DNA of 64,000 bases from Bacillus pseudomycoides (GTDB taxonomy: Bacteria; Bacillota; Bacilli; Bacillales; Bacillaceae_G): NCBI RefSeq assembly GCF_002582035.1, contig NZ_NUQE01000044.1, positions 20,545 through 84,544 on the forward strand, in the 5' to 3' direction. A program made the position numbers and the translations under genes. This document shows positions 47,633 through 55,053 of the stretch, piece after piece. The notes below the pieces were generated by a model. That model searched no databases and was not told the origin of the DNA. It was given only the letters and a program-made list of their open reading frames with translations. Positions within the stretch are counted from its first letter, which is position 1. Every line of letters starts with the position of its first letter.

Positions 47633-47670
47633 ATATAAAAACACCTCTGTATCTAATCTCATTTATGCAA

Positions 47671-47706
47671 AAAAGGTGCCTATGTGACATGACATAGGCA
47701 CCTTTT
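47671..47706 (+). terminator. Terminator after the glycosyltransferase
   Basis: 15-bp perfect stem AAAAGGTGCCTATGT / ACATAGGCACCTTTT with a 6-nt loop; the U-run is contained in the right arm. Confidence 0.8.
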
Positions 47707-47709
47707 GCT

Positions 47710-47754
47710 ATTATACATATTAACAGTTTAGTGTCATATAGAGTGGGAAAATAC
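47710..47754 (+). repeat. 45-bp direct repeat, right copy
   Basis: Same sequence as at 46142-46186 with three substitutions. It lies 83 nt before the DUF3189 start and may contain part of that promoter. Confidence 0.85.
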
Positions 47755-47836
47755 ATTTATGCTATTTAGAAAAAGATTAGTATACAGATAAATGGTCATA
47801 CTAGAAAAAATATACATCAATTTAAAGGATGATATT

Positions 47837-48343
47837 ATGATCTATATCTATACTGACTATGGTGGAACACATACAACTTCACTAGCAGCAGCATATCATT
47901 TAAAAAAACTACCTACTGATCGAAAACTTACGAAGGATGAGATATTAAACGTTGATTATTTCAATAAGTTAAAAACCTCTGATATGGGAAAAATCATTTT
48001 TCATGGACGAGATGAAAATGGAGATCCTGTTTATACGGTTGGCCACGGTGCATCTAAAGTTGTCGTTCCAGCTTTAAAAAATTTAAGTGTACTATTACAA
48101 GATAAATATCAAAACCATGAAAAAATTGTGTTCTCTAATACATCACCAACTGTTCCAATCGCTATGACATTTGGTGGTTTATTTTCAAGAAGATTAAAAA
48201 TCGATTTTATTGGTGTCCCATTATTAGTTTTCGGCGCAAAACAAGCCTGTAATAATATTATCCGGCTTGTAGAATATACAAAACAAGCCGGAAGATTAAC
48301 AAATGAAGATGTTGTAGTATTAGAAAATGAAAACTTTAAATAA
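47837..48343 (+). CDS. DUF3189 family protein
   Basis: 168 residues from ATG 47837 (AAAGGATGA upstream). MIYIYTDYGGTHTTSLAAAY at the start and IIFHGRDENGDPVYTVGHGA mid-protein are the DUF3189 pattern; this family of Firmicutes proteins has no known function. It ends in a bidirectional terminator. Confidence 0.88.
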   Translation: MIYIYTDYGGTHTTSLAAAYHLKKLPTDRKLTKDEILNVDYFNKLKTSDMGKIIFHGRDENGDPVYTVGHGASKVVVPALKNLSVLLQDKYQNHEKIVFSNTSPTVPIAMTFGGLFSRRLKIDFIGVPLLVFGAKQACNNIIRLVEYTKQAGRLTNEDVVVLENENFK

Positions 48344-48350
48344 TGGTTGT

Positions 48351-48391
48351 AAAAAAAGGGTGGCTAATATATTGTAGCCACCCTTTTTTTA
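48351..48391. terminator. Convergent bidirectional terminator
   Basis: AAAAAAAGGGTGGCTA / TAGCCACCCTTTTTTT, 16 bp with an 8-nt loop, between two stop codons only 48 nt apart. Confidence 0.9.
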
Positions 48392-49096
48392 TTACAGCAT
48401 CTCAACCTTTTTTCGAATCACAATCTTGTCAATGTCATCCTCTTCATCACCAATATATAAACCACGTTCTCTTAAATACATCTCAAAATACAAATCAGCT
48501 TCAGCACGCTCATCGTAGGGCTTCACAGATAAAACAAATCCCATTTTATGTTGTTCTTCCAATTCAACCGCAGAAATATAGGCGGGGATTTTATTACGTA
48601 AAAATAATTCCTTAACTGGAATAATCATGTCTTTCATTAACTTTGATAAAAGACTCATTTCAAATTCAAAATTAAAACGATCAATGTTAGATAAGTCTGC
48701 AAAAACAACCCCAATAAAACCAGTATTAAAAATTTCTTGGTAATCTTCTTTCTCTATTTTTCCATTGTAAAAGTTCTTTTCAATTAAGTAGTTTTTAAAG
48801 TAGGCAACGCCTTCAGACTCTTTAAAAGGTTTCGTAGAAAGAACGAAACCGATTTTCTTTTGTTTATGTAAATACGCACACGATAAGTAAGCAACGACAT
48901 TATGTTCAGCGAAAAGAGAACTTGTTGCTTGTACGAGACCATCTAATACATGATGCGCAATATGTAGTCGTTTACGGGAAAAATAATATGATTTTTTTTG
49001 TAATTCCAATGTATCGATAAACACAGAGCCAATAAAGCCTGTATTTGAAATAGTAGGAGTATGCTTTTTTCTTCCTCTGCGTTTATTTTGAGCCAA
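48392..49096 (-). CDS. Protein of two tandem homologous domains, function unknown
   Basis: 234 residues from TTG 49096 (GGAAGGATGG upstream). A basic N-terminus (KRRGRKKH) precedes two repeats: residues about 15-110 (NTGFIGSVFIDTLELQKKSY to KKIGFVLSTKPFKE) and 112-215 (NTGFIGVVFADLSNIDRFNF to HKMGFVLSVKPYDE). Corresponding landmarks are NTGFIG, VFxD, a helical middle, AYxS and K(I/M)GFVLSxKP. No known domain recognised. Monocistronic. Confidence 0.72.
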   Translation of the reverse strand: MAQNKRRGRKKHTPTISNTGFIGSVFIDTLELQKKSYYFSRKRLHIAHHVLDGLVQATSSLFAEHNVVAYLSCAYLHKQKKIGFVLSTKPFKESEGVAYFKNYLIEKNFYNGKIEKEDYQEIFNTGFIGVVFADLSNIDRFNFEFEMSLLSKLMKDMIIPVKELFLRNKIPAYISAVELEEQHKMGFVLSVKPYDERAEADLYFEMYLRERGLYIGDEEDDIDKIVIRKKVEML

Positions 49097-49221
49097 TGTA
49101 ATCCATCCTTCCTAGTACCCATCCGATAGGGGAGAGGGTGTACGAAACGAACATTTGTTCTTATATTGATATTGTACTATTTACTGGTCAAAAAGTAAAT
49201 GTTTTATCAATAAAAAATAAA

Positions 49222-49247
49222 TAAAAAGATGCCTCAAAAAGGCATCT
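49222..49247 (-). terminator. Terminator after the 34-aa ORF
   Basis: On the minus strand AGATGCC, TTTTTGA loop, GGCATCT, then TTTTTAT. A second hairpin, AGGGGTGA / TCGCCCCT, sits between it and the ORF stop. Confidence 0.65.
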
Positions 49248-49299
49248 AAATTAAGAAAAGGGGCGAGTAATCACCCCTTATAAATTATGTATATTTATA

Positions 49300-49404
49300 T
49301 TAAGAAACAGATACAATTTCTTCTGCATCTTCGACGTCTAAATGACAATCCATTGTACGTACATCTTGATCTTCATGGCTTCCAAAATAAATAGTAATTT
49401 TCAT
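49300..49404 (-). CDS. Small acidic protein, 34 aa
   Basis: ATG follows AAAGGAGCGATACAT, a strong ribosome-binding site, and the ORF ends before two hairpins. Translation MKITIYFGSHEDQDVRTMDC, then HLDVEDAEEIVSVS. Strongly acidic, one Cys, no membrane span. The start pattern of a beta strand followed by an acidic helix suggests a folded small protein. Not recognised. It is divergent from the MFS leader region. Confidence 0.65.
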   Translation of the reverse strand: MKITIYFGSHEDQDVRTMDCHLDVEDAEEIVSVS

Positions 49405-49482
49405 ATGTATCGCTCCTTTATTTTAGGAATACCTAAAATAATCATTTATTGTTTTCTATTATATACCACTTTACATATTCGT

Positions 49483-49532
49483 ACAATCTTCTCAATATTA
49501 AAAATGAGTTTATTTAATATTAAGAAGATTGT
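49483..49532. promoter_or_regulatory. 18-bp inverted repeat at the MFS promoter
   Basis: Arms ACAATCTTCTCAATATTA (49483-49500) and TAATATTAAGAAGATTGT (49515-49532) pair at 17 of 18 positions around a 14-nt spacer. The right arm abuts TATAAT at 49533-49538, a likely -10. This is a plausible operator for a repressor of the exporter; the regulator gene is not adjacent. Confidence 0.65.
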
Positions 49533-49568
49533 TATAATAAAGTTATCTATATTGAAGGAGGAATTAAC

Positions 49569-49625
49569 ATGCAAAAAACACTAAAAACATTTTCAAATGA
49601 AGGAAGAGGAGTGAATATCAACTAA
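49569..49625 (+). CDS. 18-aa leader peptide upstream of the MFS exporter
   Basis: ATG 49569 follows GAAGGAGGAATTAAC, one of the best ribosome-binding sites in the window. It encodes MQKTLKTFSNEGRGVNIN and stops 67 nt before the exporter start. Codons 12-15 (GGA AGA GGA GTG) form the first of three RNA segments with alternative pairings. The layout matches leader peptides of antibiotic-inducible genes, where a stalled ribosome changes mRNA folding. The stalling signal is unknown. Confidence 0.7.
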   Translation: MQKTLKTFSNEGRGVNIN

Positions 49626-49692
49626 CGCAAGATAGCACTCCTACTTCCGTAAAATCATTATAAAAAATGAATAGTGGAAAGTAGGAGAACAA
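49602..49692 (+). promoter_or_regulatory. Putative translational attenuator of the MFS exporter
   Basis: Segment A GGAAGAGGAGTG (49602-49613, inside the leader ORF) and segment C GGAAAGTAGGAG (49676-49687, containing the exporter's GTAGGAG ribosome-binding site) are both complementary to segment B CACTCCTACTTCC (49636-49648). A:B gives 12 pairs with one bulged A; B:C gives 11 pairs with one bulged A. Only one can form at a time. B:C hides the ribosome-binding site. Stalling early in the leader would leave A free to pair with B and expose C. No U-run follows B:C, so control would be at translation. Confidence 0.7.
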
Positions 49693-50916
49693 TTGAAGAA
49701 ACAAACAATCGCGTCACATAACATTGAAATTTTATTTTGGGTACAATTTTTTGGAACGATTAGTTTTTTACAGCCGGTAATGACACTTTTTTATATGGAA
49801 AGAGGCTTAACGGCAGCAAATATCTTTATTGTACTTATGTGTTGGAGTGGAGCCGTACTTGTTGGAGAATTACCAACAGGTATTTTTGCTGATCGATTCG
49901 GTGCAAAGTTGTCATTTTTAACAGGATCTATCATAAAAACGTTTAGTATTTCTATTTTACTATTTGCAGATAATCTATGGTTATTTTGTCTATATAGTTT
50001 ATTAAACGGTTTTTCGGTTACATTTTTCTCTGGCGCAGACGAAGCCTTAATTTATGAATCATTAAAGGAAACAAACGAGCACCATTTAATGGATAAAGCA
50101 ATGGGGAAAATCCAATCAGCAGGCTTTATTTCAATGTTAATAGCAGTAATCTTCGGTTCGTATTTCGCTAAAGATTTACGTGAAGAACAATTTACACTTT
50201 TAATTGTACTCGGAATTTTATTTCATCTGATAGAACTTGTTTTACTATTTTTTATTAAAAGTCCAAAGAAACTATCATCTTACCGGGAAGAATCTTTTTC
50301 ACAAGTAATCGAAGGAATAAAGGTTATTCGTAAAGCACCACAATTACTCGTTATGTTTTTAAACGTCTCTCTTGTGTTCATTCCGGCAAGTGCAGTATAT
50401 GATACATTTAACCAACCATTATTTACAAACGCAGGCCTTCCTGTATTTGCAATTGGTATTATGTACGCTTTAGCTGCAATCCTTGGATATTTTTCTTCGA
50501 TATCAATCGGATGGCTTACTAGCAAATTCTCACGTATAGCATTAATGAATGTAACAGGTGGTTTAGCTGTTGGTGGGTTGCTTTTATCGACGTTTTATGG
50601 AAATACACTATGGGTCGTATTAGGAGCGTTCTTTATTTTACGATTTGTACGTGCCATTCGATATCCAATCTATTCGCAGCTCAGTAATGACATTATACCG
50701 TCTCATGTACGAGCAACGACGATCTCGTTACTGTCTATTCTAGATTCAATATTAGATCTTGTTATTTTCGGAACACTATCATTCTTAGCCGTTAATGAAT
50801 TACCATTTGTATTCGCTGGCTGTGCATGTATTGCATGTATCGGAACGATTTTACCGATTAAAAATGTTAAAGAGGATACTACAGTACATCATTCGATGAA
50901 TCGAAATATAGAGTAA
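49693..50916 (+). CDS. MFS transporter, probable drug exporter
   Basis: 407 residues from TTG 49693, 5 nt after GTAGGAG. Twelve hydrophobic segments. Motif A-like GELPTGIFADRFGAKLSFL between helices 2 and 3, and the C-terminal half repeats the pattern weakly (SISIGWLTSKFSR). Acidic FSGADEALIYESLKET in helix 4 suggests proton coupling. No close subfamily name is justified. The leader-peptide attenuator upstream suggests induction by a ribosome-targeting compound. Confidence 0.88.
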   Translation: MKKQTIASHNIEILFWVQFFGTISFLQPVMTLFYMERGLTAANIFIVLMCWSGAVLVGELPTGIFADRFGAKLSFLTGSIIKTFSISILLFADNLWLFCLYSLLNGFSVTFFSGADEALIYESLKETNEHHLMDKAMGKIQSAGFISMLIAVIFGSYFAKDLREEQFTLLIVLGILFHLIELVLLFFIKSPKKLSSYREESFSQVIEGIKVIRKAPQLLVMFLNVSLVFIPASAVYDTFNQPLFTNAGLPVFAIGIMYALAAILGYFSSISIGWLTSKFSRIALMNVTGGLAVGGLLLSTFYGNTLWVVLGAFFILRFVRAIRYPIYSQLSNDIIPSHVRATTISLLSILDSILDLVIFGTLSFLAVNELPFVFAGCACIACIGTILPIKNVKEDTTVHHSMNRNIE

Positions 50917-51019
50917 AAAAGCACCCCGAAGTGTACAATACGCTTTCGGGGTGTATACAATACAAAAATGTATAATTGGAAGTAGCTTATAAAGATTTTA
51001 TATCTCGGGGGTTAACACA

Positions 51020-51451
51020 ATGCTATATATACAAAAAGCAAATCAAGATGATTTACAATGGATTAATTCTCAATATAAAAAGGTTAATTTTGTGCCATCA
51101 CATTTAGATAATGAAGAGATTGGAATTGCGTATTTTAATGGTCAAAAAGCCGGCTTAGGAAGATTAGTAAAAGTTAATGAAAACAACTTTGAAATGGGTG
51201 GGATATATACGTTAGAAGACTATAGAGGAAACAAAATTGCTGATAGTATCGTTACATTTCTTGTTAAAGAAGCTCGGAAACTTCAAATTCAAAATGTATA
51301 TTGCATTCCATATGAACATTTAAAACCTTTTTATAGTAAACATGGATTTAAAGAGGTAGTAGATTTAGCTGCGGTTCCTAAACAGATTATAGATAAATAC
51401 AATTGGTGCTTAAAGCAATATGATATAAAAATATTGTTAATGAAATTATAA
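51020..51451 (+). CDS. GNAT family N-acetyltransferase, 143 aa
   Basis: GGGGG precedes ATG 51020. Core GGIYTLEDYRGNKIADSIVTFL (acetyl-CoA loop; the usual RxxGxG is altered to RGNKIA) and QNVYCIPYEHLKPFYSKHGF. The C-terminal 57 codons are duplicated as a fragment after the first TOMM precursor. Whether it serves in precursor processing or immunity is unknown; the location is suggestive only. Confidence 0.82.
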   Translation: MLYIQKANQDDLQWINSQYKKVNFVPSHLDNEEIGIAYFNGQKAGLGRLVKVNENNFEMGGIYTLEDYRGNKIADSIVTFLVKEARKLQIQNVYCIPYEHLKPFYSKHGFKEVVDLAAVPKQIIDKYNWCLKQYDIKILLMKL

Positions 51452-51458
51452 GTTTGAG

Positions 51459-51486
51459 AACACACATAAGCTGTGTTTTTTTGTTT
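51459..51486 (+). terminator. Weak terminator after the GNAT gene
   Basis: ACACACATAAGCTGTGTTTTTTTG: a short 5-bp stem with a U-run. The same hairpin is repeated at about 52303-52330 in the duplicated copy. Confidence 0.5.
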
Positions 51487-51656
51487 TTCGAAAAAATACG
51501 GACAAGGAAAACATATTTATTCCTTCATAATCTCTCTCTAATATTCCAAACGATTTGCTGTATACTTGTTTTTCGATATTGATATATTTATATTCCTTAT
51601 TTTATTTCGAAAAATTCTTATATTCACACTCTTAGAATTGTTTTTACATACCCCCA

Positions 51657-51690
51657 AATTAGGCATTTGAACAAGTTACAATACCTAATT
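51657..51690 (+). promoter_or_regulatory. Conserved dyad upstream of precursor 1
   Basis: AATTAGG (51657-51663) and CCTAATT (51684-51690) bracket CATTTGAACAAGTTACAATA. The block is identical in the second copy (52507-52540) while flanking sequence differs, suggesting a selected operator or promoter element about 110 nt upstream of each precursor. Confidence 0.6.
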
Positions 51691-51797
51691 GTAGGTCATA
51701 CTTTGTTGGTGAGTGCATTCACAAAAATCTATCGTCTTACTTATTGCGGGACGTATTTTCATTATGGCTCGCTAAAAAAATACATGGGGGTTATGAA

Positions 51798-52118
51798 ATG
51801 AATAATTTTCAACATGAACTACAAGCGTTAAATCTAAATGATTATCAAACTGGAAATGTCGTATACTGGGATAGCCTAGCTCCTTCTCCATACTATATTG
51901 ATGATGACTATACTCGTCGTTGCGGAGGATGTGGTCGTTGCGGAGGCCGTTGTGGAGGGTTCGGTCGTTGCGGAGGGTTTGGCCGTTGCGGATTCGGTTG
52001 CTTTGGATGCTTTGGATGTATTGGTTTTGGATGCGGTGGTTGCGGTGGTTGCGGTGGTTGTGGTGGTTGTGGTGGTTGTGGTGGCGGCGGATTCTGCATG
52101 GACGGAGTATGCTTTTAA
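51798..52118 (+). CDS. Heterocycloanthracin/sonorensin-type precursor peptide 1
   Basis: 106 residues from ATG 51798 (GGGGG at 7 nt); an in-frame ATG at 51744 would add 18 residues but has no ribosome-binding site. Leader NNFQHELQALNLNDYQTGNV and VYWDS are followed by a core with 17 Cys spaced by Gly, Arg or Phe (RRCGGCGRCGG, later CFGCFGC and five GGC units) ending GFCMDGVCF. Such Cys-X-X repeats are substrates for thiazole formation by the downstream YcaO and SagB enzymes. The product would be a thiazole-rich antibacterial peptide; activity is not shown here. Confidence 0.92.
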   Translation: MNNFQHELQALNLNDYQTGNVVYWDSLAPSPYYIDDDYTRRCGGCGRCGGRCGGFGRCGGFGRCGFGCFGCFGCIGFGCGGCGGCGGCGGCGGCGGGGFCMDGVCF

Positions 52119-52124
52119 TTGAAA

Positions 52125-52295
52125 CTTCAAATTCAAAATGTATATTGCATTCCATATGAACATTTAAAACCTTTTTATAGTAAACATGGATTTCAAGAAG
52201 TAGTAGATTTAGCTGCGGTCCTTAAACAGATTATAGATAAATATAATTGGTGCTTAAAGCAATATGATATAAAAACATTGTTAATGAAATTATAG
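52125..52295 (+). pseudogene. Duplicated 3' fragment of the GNAT gene
   Basis: KLQIQNVYCIPYEHLKPFYS and the following sequence to the stop match the last 57 codons of 51020-51451 with a few substitutions (KQ for KP in AAVLKQ). No start codon or ribosome-binding site; it is a by-product of the tandem duplication. Confidence 0.92.
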
Positions 52296-52506
52296 ACTTG
52301 AGAACACACATAAGCTGTGTTTTTTTTGTTTTTCGAAAAAGTACGAACAAGGAAAACATATTTATTCCTTCATAATCTCTCTCTAATATTCCAAATGATT
52401 TGCTGTATACTTGTTTCTCAATGTTGATATATTTATATTCCTTATTTTATCTCAGGAATTTTTTATATTCACACTCTTAGAGTTATTATTATTTTGCATA
52501 ACCCCA

Positions 52507-52540
52507 AATTAGGCATTTGAACAAGTTACAATACCTAATT
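52507..52540 (+). promoter_or_regulatory. Conserved dyad upstream of precursor 2
   Basis: Second copy of the AATTAGG / CCTAATT block, identical over 34 nt to 51657-51690. It indicates that each precursor has its own promoter. Confidence 0.6.
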
Positions 52541-52646
52541 ATAGGTCATACTTTGTTGAAGAGTGCATTCAAAAAAACTATTGTCCTATCCACTACAGGA
52601 CGTATTTTTATTATGGCTTGCTAATTATTTACATGGGGGTTATGAA

Positions 52647-52907
52647 ATGAATAATTTTCAACATGAATTACAAGCGTTAAATCTGAATGATTATCAAACT
52701 GGAAATGTCGTATACTGGGATAGCCAAATTCCTTCTCCATACTATATTGATGAGGACTATACTCGTCGTTGCGGAGGATGTGGCCGTTGCGGAGGATGTG
52801 GCCGTTGCGGAGGATTCGGTCGTTGCGGAGGATTTGGATGCTTTGGATGCTTTGGATGCGGTGGTTGCGGTGGTTGCTTCGGATGCTCGTTGTTCTGGTT
52901 TATTTAA
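52647..52907 (+). CDS. Heterocycloanthracin/sonorensin-type precursor peptide 2
   Basis: 86 residues from ATG 52647, same GGGGG context. The leader is the same as precursor 1 except around SQIPSPYYIDEDY. The core is shorter, with 12 Cys (RRCGGCGRCGGCGRCGG, then CFGCFGC), and ends in a hydrophobic SLFWFI instead of GVCF. The two precursors probably share the enzymes and could give two products. Confidence 0.92.
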   Translation: MNNFQHELQALNLNDYQTGNVVYWDSQIPSPYYIDEDYTRRCGGCGRCGGCGRCGGFGRCGGFGCFGCFGCGGCGGCFGCSLFWFI

Positions 52908-53094
52908 TACTGATTTGTTAACGGGAATTTTACTTCAAGAAAAGTGTTGCTACATAATTTTTGTTGTAGAAACATTTTTCTTGAACCGTTCTTCACTTTT
53001 CCATTTGACATAAGAAAAAATAGTATACATAAAATTGTTATGACGGAAGTTATCCTGCTCATTCAAGAACAATGAACAGAGAAGGAGGAGTACA

Positions 53095-55053
53095 ATGACA
53101 AAATTAAGCGCTTCTACACGTTTGAAAATGAAAAGAGATACTTTTTTTCTCTCTGATCCAAAAGGAGAAGTGTATTTTAGAAATAATGCCAGTTCATTCC
53201 GAATGGAAGGAAAGTCTATCAACCAATGGATTGAAAAACTGATACCAATGTTCAATGGAGAATACACATTAGGGAATTTGACAGATGGCTTATCTGAGCC
53301 ATATCGAAAGCGAGTATTTGAAATAGCAGAAATGCTGTACCAAAATGAGTTTGCAACAGATATAAGTCAAGATCATCCACACCAATTGCCAGAAAATATT
53401 CTTAAAAAATACGCATCTCAGATCGAATTTTTAGATAACTTCGGCGTTTCGGGTGCATATCGTTTTCAATCTTATCGCCAAACTGAAGTATTAGTTGTCG
53501 GCTCTGGTTCTTTTTTTGTTTCTCTTATTTCCGCATTACTTGAATCCGGGTTACCGAAATTCCATATGATGATTACTGATCCAGTATCAACCAATCAAGG
53601 ACGAATAAAAGAATTAATAGAACATGCCCAAAAAACAGATTCCGAAGTGAAAGTCGAAGAAATTTTTCCACAACAAGAAAATATTTTAAAAAAGGTTTTG
53701 CAACCATTTCATACAATTTTGTATGTATCACAAGGAGAAGACATAGCGAAATTAAGAATTCTCCATGCCATTTGTAAAGAAGAAAAAAAGATATTCATCC
53801 CTGCCATATATATGCAAGGAGTCGGATTAGCCGGGCCACTCGTACACTCAGAAAGTGATGCTTGCTGGGAATCAGCTTGGCGACGTATACACAAATCTGC
53901 AGTTTCTAAAACTTCTCAAGAACACACTTTTTCTTCTACAACAGAAGCAATGTTAGCAAATGTAATTGTATTTGAACTATTCAAAAGGGTTACAGATGTA
54001 ACAAAACCCACGCAAACGAATCAATTTTTCCTGTTAAATTCGGAAACGTTAGAAGGAAACTGGCATTCATTTCTACCGCATCCCTTAGTAACTGAAAAAA
54101 TGGAAGTTAAATGGATCAAAGATTTTAATACGAGAATCAAACAGAACGCAAATAAAAATGAATTGAATGAATCTACTCTGAACTTGAATTACCTTGTATC
54201 AAAAGAAGTAGGGATTTTTCATATTTGGGAAGCAGGGGACTTGAAACAGCTGCCATTGGCTCAATGTCGCATTCAAACAGTTGATCCACTGTCAGAAGGG
54301 CCTGCTGAATTATTACCAGATATGATTTGTACAGGTTTAACACATATGGAAGCAAGGTACGAAGCTGGATTAGCCGGAGTTGAGACTTATATGTCACAAA
54401 TGGCTAGCTTACTTGTTTCAAAACTTCCCGAACATCAGCAAATAAAGAACGGCATGATAGATTATCAGGAATTTGTAGGCATTGGAACAGGAAAAACAAT
54501 TCCAGAATGTGTTTTACGAGGATTACAAAAGTGTTTAAATAAAGAATTCTATAAGAGACAGCAGCGCCAAAATATTGCCGTTTCTCGAATAGAGTTAGAT
54601 GTCATAGACGATGAGCATTGTCGCTTTTATTTGCAAGCACTTACCACTCTGCAAGGAACCCCTACAATTGCTTTTGGAGAAGGCATTTTCGATTTCCCTG
54701 TTATATGGGTGGGCACGAATAATCGTTGGTATGGAAGTGTAGGATTCGATATAACAATAGCACTACGTAATGCATTACAGCAGGCACTTATAGAAGCACA
54801 AAATTGTGATGATTGTCTTACATCACAAGCATTAGAGTCTTCATCAGTTTTATTACCAGATAAAACGCCATTACATTTTGTTATTTCTTCTTACGAAGAC
54901 AAGACACACTTAGAAATATTACAATCTGCTGAACAGATACTAAAACAGAACGGAAAACGGCTCTGCGTATTTGAAATAACGCTAGAAGAAATCTGGAAGG
55001 AGGAGCTGGCAGGAATATTTGGAGTATTATTGGGAGAGGAGGAATCCCGGTGA
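53095..55053 (+). CDS. TOMM maturation protein, ThiF-like (ocin-ThiF family)
   Basis: 652 residues, AAGGAGGAG before ATG. The N-terminal 120 residues resemble peptide-recognition modules (MKRDTFFLSDPKGEVYFRNN); a degenerate ThiF/E1 Rossmann region follows (VLVVGSGSFFVSLISALLES near 138). The C-terminal half is unassigned, with the pair NCDDC near 582. The family accompanies heterocycloanthracin precursors and is described as a putative thiazole-bacteriocin maturation protein; its exact role, probably leader recognition or cyclodehydratase partner, is not established. It overlaps the next gene by 4 nt. Confidence 0.88.
   Translation: MTKLSASTRLKMKRDTFFLSDPKGEVYFRNNASSFRMEGKSINQWIEKLIPMFNGEYTLGNLTDGLSEPYRKRVFEIAEMLYQNEFATDISQDHPHQLPENILKKYASQIEFLDNFGVSGAYRFQSYRQTEVLVVGSGSFFVSLISALLESGLPKFHMMITDPVSTNQGRIKELIEHAQKTDSEVKVEEIFPQQENILKKVLQPFHTILYVSQGEDIAKLRILHAICKEEKKIFIPAIYMQGVGLAGPLVHSESDACWESAWRRIHKSAVSKTSQEHTFSSTTEAMLANVIVFELFKRVTDVTKPTQTNQFFLLNSETLEGNWHSFLPHPLVTEKMEVKWIKDFNTRIKQNANKNELNESTLNLNYLVSKEVGIFHIWEAGDLKQLPLAQCRIQTVDPLSEGPAELLPDMICTGLTHMEARYEAGLAGVETYMSQMASLLVSKLPEHQQIKNGMIDYQEFVGIGTGKTIPECVLRGLQKCLNKEFYKRQQRQNIAVSRIELDVIDDEHCRFYLQALTTLQGTPTIAFGEGIFDFPVIWVGTNNRWYGSVGFDITIALRNALQQALIEAQNCDDCLTSQALESSSVLLPDKTPLHFVISSYEDKTHLEILQSAEQILKQNGKRLCVFEITLEEIWKEELAGIFGVLLGEEESR

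Larger units (their letters stand above)
51277..52910 (+). repeat. Tandem duplication of GNAT tail, promoter and TOMM precursor
   Basis: Copy 1 is 51277-52120 and copy 2 starts at 52121; both begin GAAACTTCAAATTCAAAATG. Unit length is 844 bp and drifts to 850 by the precursor start because of small indels. Each copy contains the 3' end of the acetyltransferase gene, an identical promoter-proximal dyad and a precursor gene. The copies are clearly homologous but differ in the number of Cys repeats and in the precursor's C-terminus. Confidence 0.9.

Noticed and set aside
50921-50955. CACCCCGAA / TTCGGGGTG hairpin after the MFS gene as a terminator
   Set aside because: The stem is good but no U-run follows on the plus strand, so it is not listed as a terminator.
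51744-51797. Longer start for precursor 1 (adding MRDVFSLWLAKKIHGGYE)
   Set aside because: No ribosome-binding site before 51744. GGGGG precedes ATG 51798, and the leader pattern starts there. In copy 2 the extension begins differently.
51876-52163. Open frames on both strands over the Cys-rich precursor, giving Thr-, Pro- or Val-repeat proteins
   Set aside because: They are mirror readings of the GGT/TGC repeat core and lack ribosome-binding sites.
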